Source: Bradyrhizobium sp. ARR65 (GTDB taxonomy: Bacteria; Pseudomonadota; Alphaproteobacteria; Rhizobiales; Xanthobacteraceae). From it: a DNA stretch of 64,000 nt. Below the pieces are notes generated by a model. It searched no databases, had not been told where the DNA came from, and worked only from the letters and a program-made list of their open reading frames with translations. Made by a program: the position numbers and the translations under genes. Below are positions 60,874 through 64,000 of this stretch, piece after piece. The stretch is taken from NCBI RefSeq assembly GCF_000472385.1, contig NZ_AWZU01000042.1, forward strand, positions 143 to 64,142, given 5' to 3'. Within the stretch, counting starts at the first letter, position 1. Every line of letters begins with the position of its first letter.

Positions 60874-63484
60874 TCACGATCCTCATGGGAACGATAATGA
60901 CCTTGCGGACAGCTTTGCCGCCCAGCGCGGCTTTTACCGCATCGAGCGCCAAAACGGCAGCCTCAATTTCCGGATTTTGGGCGGTCTTGGCCACCGTCAC
61001 CTCGCCCCGCTTCTTGCCGTTCACCTGGACCACCAGTGTGACCGTGTCTTCAACCAGCAAATCGCGTTCGATTTGCGGCCAATTGGCCTCCGATATCAAG
61101 CCGGACTGGCCCAGCACCTGCCAACACTCCTCAGCCAGATGCGGCATCATCGGAGCGAAGAGCTGCACGAGAATCAGTGCGGCCTCCCGGACAGCCCAGC
61201 GGAGGTCGGCCGTTGGCTGACCCTGCCTCGCCAACGCGTCGGCCAGCGCATTGGCGAATTCGCGGATATGGGCCAGGCAAACGTTGAAATGCAGCCGCTC
61301 GATGCCGCCGGACACCTTGTCCAGGGCACTGTGGGCGGCCTTGCGCAAAGCTGTGGCCTCAGGACCGAAGCTTTGCGGCCGGTCCGCCGGCGCATTCCTG
61401 GCAATCTCGGCTGATTCGCTCACCAGCCGCCACAGCCGCTGTACGAACCGCGCCGCCCCCTGCACCCGTTCGTCGCTCCAGATCACGTCGCGATCGGGCG
61501 GCGAATCCGACAGCATGAACCAGCGCGCGACGTCGGCGCCATAAGTCGCGATGATGTCGTCGGGGTCGACGGTGTTCTTCTTCGACTTCGACATCTTCTC
61601 GATCGAGCCGATCGTGACCTCTTCGCCGGTGTCGATCGTAAAGGCACGGCGGCCGTCGGCGCCGGTCTCGATCCTGACATCGGCGGGCATGACGTAAGAG
61701 CCGTCAGGCTTCTGGTAGGTCTCGTGCACCACCATGCCCTGCGTGAACATTCCGGCGAACGGCTCGTCCATGCCTATGTGACCGGTCGCCTTCATCGCGC
61801 GGATGAAGAAACGGCTGTAGAGCAGGTGCAAGATCGCATGCTCGACGCCGCCGATATATTGGTCGACCGGCATCAGCCGATCGACCACGGGCCGCGTGGT
61901 CGGGCTGTTCTCGTTCCAGGGATCGGTGAAGCGCGCAAAGTACCAGGACGAATCGACGAACGTGTCCATGGTGTCGGTTTCGCGCTGTGCCTTGCCGCCG
62001 CATTTCGGGCAGATGACATGCTTCCATGTCGGGTGATGGTCGAGCGCATTGCCCGGCCTATCGAACGTCGCATCTTCCGGCAGCGTCACCGGCAGGTCCT
62101 TCTCCGGCACCGGCACGACGTCGCATTTCTCGCAGTGGATCACCGGGATCGGGCAACCCCAATAGCGCTGCCGCGAGATGCCCCAATCGCGCAGGCGGAA
62201 ATTCACCTGGCGTTCGCCGACCGGTGCGTTGCCGCGCAGCTCGCTTTCCAGACGCTTGGCGACTTCTTCCTTCGCCTGCTCGATCGTCATGCCGTCGAGG
62301 AAGCGCGAATTGATCATGCGGCCATCGCCATCATAGGCCGTATCCGTGATCACGAATGTCTTGGGATCCTGACCTTCGGGGCAGACCACCGGCGTATTGC
62401 CGAGCCCATATTTATTGACGAAGTCCAGGTCGCGCTGATCGTGCGCGGGGCAGCCGAAGATCGCGCCGGTGCCATATTCCATCAGCACGAAATTGGCGAC
62501 ATAGACCGGCAGCTTCCAGCTCGGATCGAACGGATGGATGGCGCGGATGCCGGTGTCAAAACCCTGCTTCTCCGCGGTGTCGATGATCTCCTGCGCCGTG
62601 CCGATGCGTTTGATCTCGGCGATGAACTCGGCCAGCTTAGGATCCTTACCGGCCGCGGCCTGGGCGAGCGGATGATCGGCCGAAATCGCCATGAACTTGG
62701 CGCCGAACAGCGTGTCGGGCCGCGTCGTGAAAATCTTCAGCTCGGTCTCGCCGGCGGGCGTCGTCGCGGGGTCAAGCGCGAAGCGGACGAGCAGGCCTTC
62801 CGAACGGCCGATCCAGTTGCGCTGCATCAGCCGCACCTTGTCCGGCCAGCGGTCGAGCGTGTCGATCGCGTCGAGCAGCTCCTGGGCGTATTTGGTGATC
62901 TTGAACACCCACTGGTTCATCTCGCGCTGTTCGACGATCGCGCCCGAGCGCCAGCCGCGGCCATCGATCACCTGCTCGTTGGCGAGCACGGTCATGTCGA
63001 CCGGATCCCAGTTCACCTTGCGCTTCTCGCGCTCGGCGAGGCCTGCGCGGAGGAAATTCAAAAACAGCTTCTGCTGATGCTTGTAGTAAGAGGGATCGCA
63101 GGTCGCGAATTCGCGTGACCAGTCCAGCGACAGACCGATCGAACGGAGCTGCTTCTTCATCGCAGCGATGTTGTCGTAGGTCCACTGCTTGGGCGCGATC
63201 TTGCGCTCGATCGCGGCGTTCTCCGCCGGCAGGCCGAAGGCGTCCCAGCCCATCGGGTGGATCACGTTGAATCCCTTGGCGCGCATATAGCGGGCCAGCA
63301 CGTCGCCGAGCGTGTAGTTGCGGACATGGCCGATATGGATGCGCCCGGACGGGTAGGGGAACATCTCGAGCACGTAATATTTCGGCCGCGGATCGTCGTT
63401 CTTGGAGGCGAAGATCGCCTGTTCGTCCCACTGGCGCTGCCAGCGCGGCTCGGCTTCGCGGGCGTTGTAACGTTCGGAACTCAT
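60860..63484 (-). CDS. leuS: Leucyl-tRNA synthetase
   Basis: The 874-residue class I synthetase has the HIGH motif in PSGRIHIGHVRNYT, the KMSKS motif in EKMSKSKKNTVDPDDI, a CP1 editing domain (about 230-430) and an anticodon-binding end. The ATG at 63484 is taken: it begins the SSERYNAREAEPRWQ start typical of the family; a longer open frame is unsupported. It begins the leuS-lptE-holA operon. Confidence 0.98.
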   Translation of the reverse strand: MSSERYNAREAEPRWQRQWDEQAIFASKNDDPRPKYYVLEMFPYPSGRIHIGHVRNYTLGDVLARYMRAKGFNVIHPMGWDAFGLPAENAAIERKIAPKQWTYDNIAAMKKQLRSIGLSLDWSREFATCDPSYYKHQQKLFLNFLRAGLAEREKRKVNWDPVDMTVLANEQVIDGRGWRSGAIVEQREMNQWVFKITKYAQELLDAIDTLDRWPDKVRLMQRNWIGRSEGLLVRFALDPATTPAGETELKIFTTRPDTLFGAKFMAISADHPLAQAAAGKDPKLAEFIAEIKRIGTAQEIIDTAEKQGFDTGIRAIHPFDPSWKLPVYVANFVLMEYGTGAIFGCPAHDQRDLDFVNKYGLGNTPVVCPEGQDPKTFVITDTAYDGDGRMINSRFLDGMTIEQAKEEVAKRLESELRGNAPVGERQVNFRLRDWGISRQRYWGCPIPVIHCEKCDVVPVPEKDLPVTLPEDATFDRPGNALDHHPTWKHVICPKCGGKAQRETDTMDTFVDSSWYFARFTDPWNENSPTTRPVVDRLMPVDQYIGGVEHAILHLLYSRFFIRAMKATGHIGMDEPFAGMFTQGMVVHETYQKPDGSYVMPADVRIETGADGRRAFTIDTGEEVTIGSIEKMSKSKKNTVDPDDIIATYGADVARWFMLSDSPPDRDVIWSDERVQGAARFVQRLWRLVSESAEIARNAPADRPQSFGPEATALRKAAHSALDKVSGGIERLHFNVCLAHIREFANALADALARQGQPTADLRWAVREAALILVQLFAPMMPHLAEECWQVLGQSGLISEANWPQIERDLLVEDTVTLVVQVNGKKRGEVTVAKTAQNPEIEAAVLALDAVKAALGGKAVRKVIIVPMRIVNVVG

Positions 63485-63533
63485 CAAATCGCAGGCTTTT
63501 TTGTGGATTCGGGGCCGTCGTAAAGACGGCGGA

Positions 63534-63613
63534 CTGGTGCCGCCGACCTGAAGTTCCTGCACAGATTGCTGCGAGTCCGCAACAGGAACTTCAATTCGAA
63601 AAAGCGGCACCAG
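63534..63613 (-). repeat. Structured repeat element, copy A (reverse orientation)
   Basis: Outer arms CTGGTGCCGC (63534-63543) and GCGGCACCAG (63604-63613) are a perfect 10-bp inverted repeat; inner arms TGAAGTTCCTG (63549-63559) and CAGGAACTTCA (63583-63593) form an 11-bp stem. Read on the minus strand its loop carries CGGACT and GCAGCAA, shared with copy B. It lies 50 bases upstream of the leuS start, in its likely leader. I recognise no known RNA family. Confidence 0.75.
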
Positions 63614-63629
63614 ATCAATTAGGGATCGG

Positions 63630-63704
63630 TAGTGCGCCTCTTACTTTCGAAGTTCGTGTTCGGACTTGCAGCAAGCGACCACGAACTTCGAAAGCGGCGC
63701 ACTA
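63630..63704 (+). repeat. Structured repeat element, copy B
   Basis: Outer arms TAGTGCGCC (63630-63638) and GGCGCACTA (63696-63704) and inner arms CTTTCGAAGTTCGTG (63644-63658) and CACGAACTTCGAAAG (63680-63694) are perfect inverted repeats. The loop CGGACT-T-GCAGCAA matches copy A in reverse. Stem bases differ from copy A with compensating changes. The remaining bases of the gap 63485-63767 show no gene. Confidence 0.75.
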
Positions 63705-63767
63705 CGCCACGAAAACGGCCGGGGGGTCAACGCCTAACGCGTTCAAAAGCTGCCGGGCGGGGTCGCT

Positions 63768-64000
63768 TCAGCTTGCGATGGCGATACCGTTGCCGCCGCT
63801 GGGGCGCCCAAAACCGTGCTCGACCACGGTGTTGCGGCCGCGGTGTTTGGCGGCATAGAGCGCGGCATCGGCCGCCTCGATGAGCTCGCCCGGGTCCTGG
63901 CTGTCGCTCGGGGTGGTGCAGGCCACGCCGACGCTGACGGTGACACATTGATGGAGCGAGGTCCGGTGCGGCAGCTCCAGGTCCTGCACCGACGCGCGCA
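63768..64000 (-). CDS. GGDEF-domain (diguanylate cyclase) protein, C-terminal end
   Basis: Only the last 77 codons are in the window; the gene runs past base 64000. The peptide has CVTVSVGVACTTPSD and LIEAADAALYAAKHRGRNTVVEHG, the end of a GGDEF domain. Such proteins make cyclic di-GMP. The catalytic GGDEF motif itself lies outside, so activity cannot be judged. Confidence 0.9.
   Translation of the reverse strand, partial: RASVQDLELPHRTSLHQCVTVSVGVACTTPSDSQDPGELIEAADAALYAAKHRGRNTVVEHGFGRPSGGNGIAIAS

Noticed and set aside
63485..63767. T-box or other tRNA-sensing leader before leuS
   Set aside because: No T-box sequence or specifier hairpin was found; the hairpins present are two copies of one repeat element.

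Overview
The window is 64 kb of GC-rich chromosome from an alphaproteobacterium of the order Hyphomicrobiales. Bradyrhizobium or a close relative (Rhodopseudomonas, Afipia) is most likely. The signs are the order dnaK-dnaJ-pmtA-pyrF-dapB-gpmA, the hisB-DUF2628-hisHAFE-coaA block beside hslVU, the mnmE-mnmG-rsmG-parA-parB-holA block, a perfect alphaproteobacterial RpoH promoter before dnaK, and several palindromic intergenic repeats of the kind scattered through Bradyrhizobium genomes. No rRNA, tRNA, insertion sequence, prophage or CRISPR array was seen. Nearly all genes are intact housekeeping genes.

Region 1-10.6 kb is the most accessory part. It holds the end of a superoxide dismutase gene, an orphan Rieske ferredoxin, a Tat-exported serine hydrolase and an EI24 membrane protein. 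A minus-strand cluster follows: type III polyketide synthase, ICMT-family methyltransferase, DHA2 exporter, HlyD adaptor and a second DHA2 exporter. It looks like a small phenolic-lipid or alkylpyrone biosynthesis and export locus. An orphan ABC solute-binding protein closes the region.

Region 10.6-32 kb holds DNA repair (nth, an Ada-like alkyltransferase), metabolism (gpmA, dapB, pyrF), phosphatidylcholine synthesis (pmtA), the heat-shock genes dnaJ, dnaK, grpE and hrcA, then rph-rdgB-hemW, an LpoA-like lipoprotein divergent from rsmI-yraN, gshB and a Tat-exported metallo-beta-lactamase-fold hydrolase.

Region 32-50 kb holds yifB, a hybrid histidine kinase, coaA and the his genes, hslVU, a Smr-mltA-Tim44 operon, secB, and dnaQ-coaE-maf-PPDK regulator.

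Region 50-60 kb looks like the replication origin and centromere. A 446-bp divergent gap between the PPDK-regulator gene and hemJ has four GANTC sites (three within 42 bp), degenerate DnaA boxes and a 20% GC tract; I propose it as the chromosomal origin. About 4-6 kb away are four near-perfect parS sites (GTTTCACGTGAAAC). Two lie before mnmG, one overlaps the rsmG start codon and one lies inside rsmG, directly upstream of parA-parB. The window ends with holA, lptE, leuS, a facing pair of structured repeat elements whose stems covary, and the end of a GGDEF gene.
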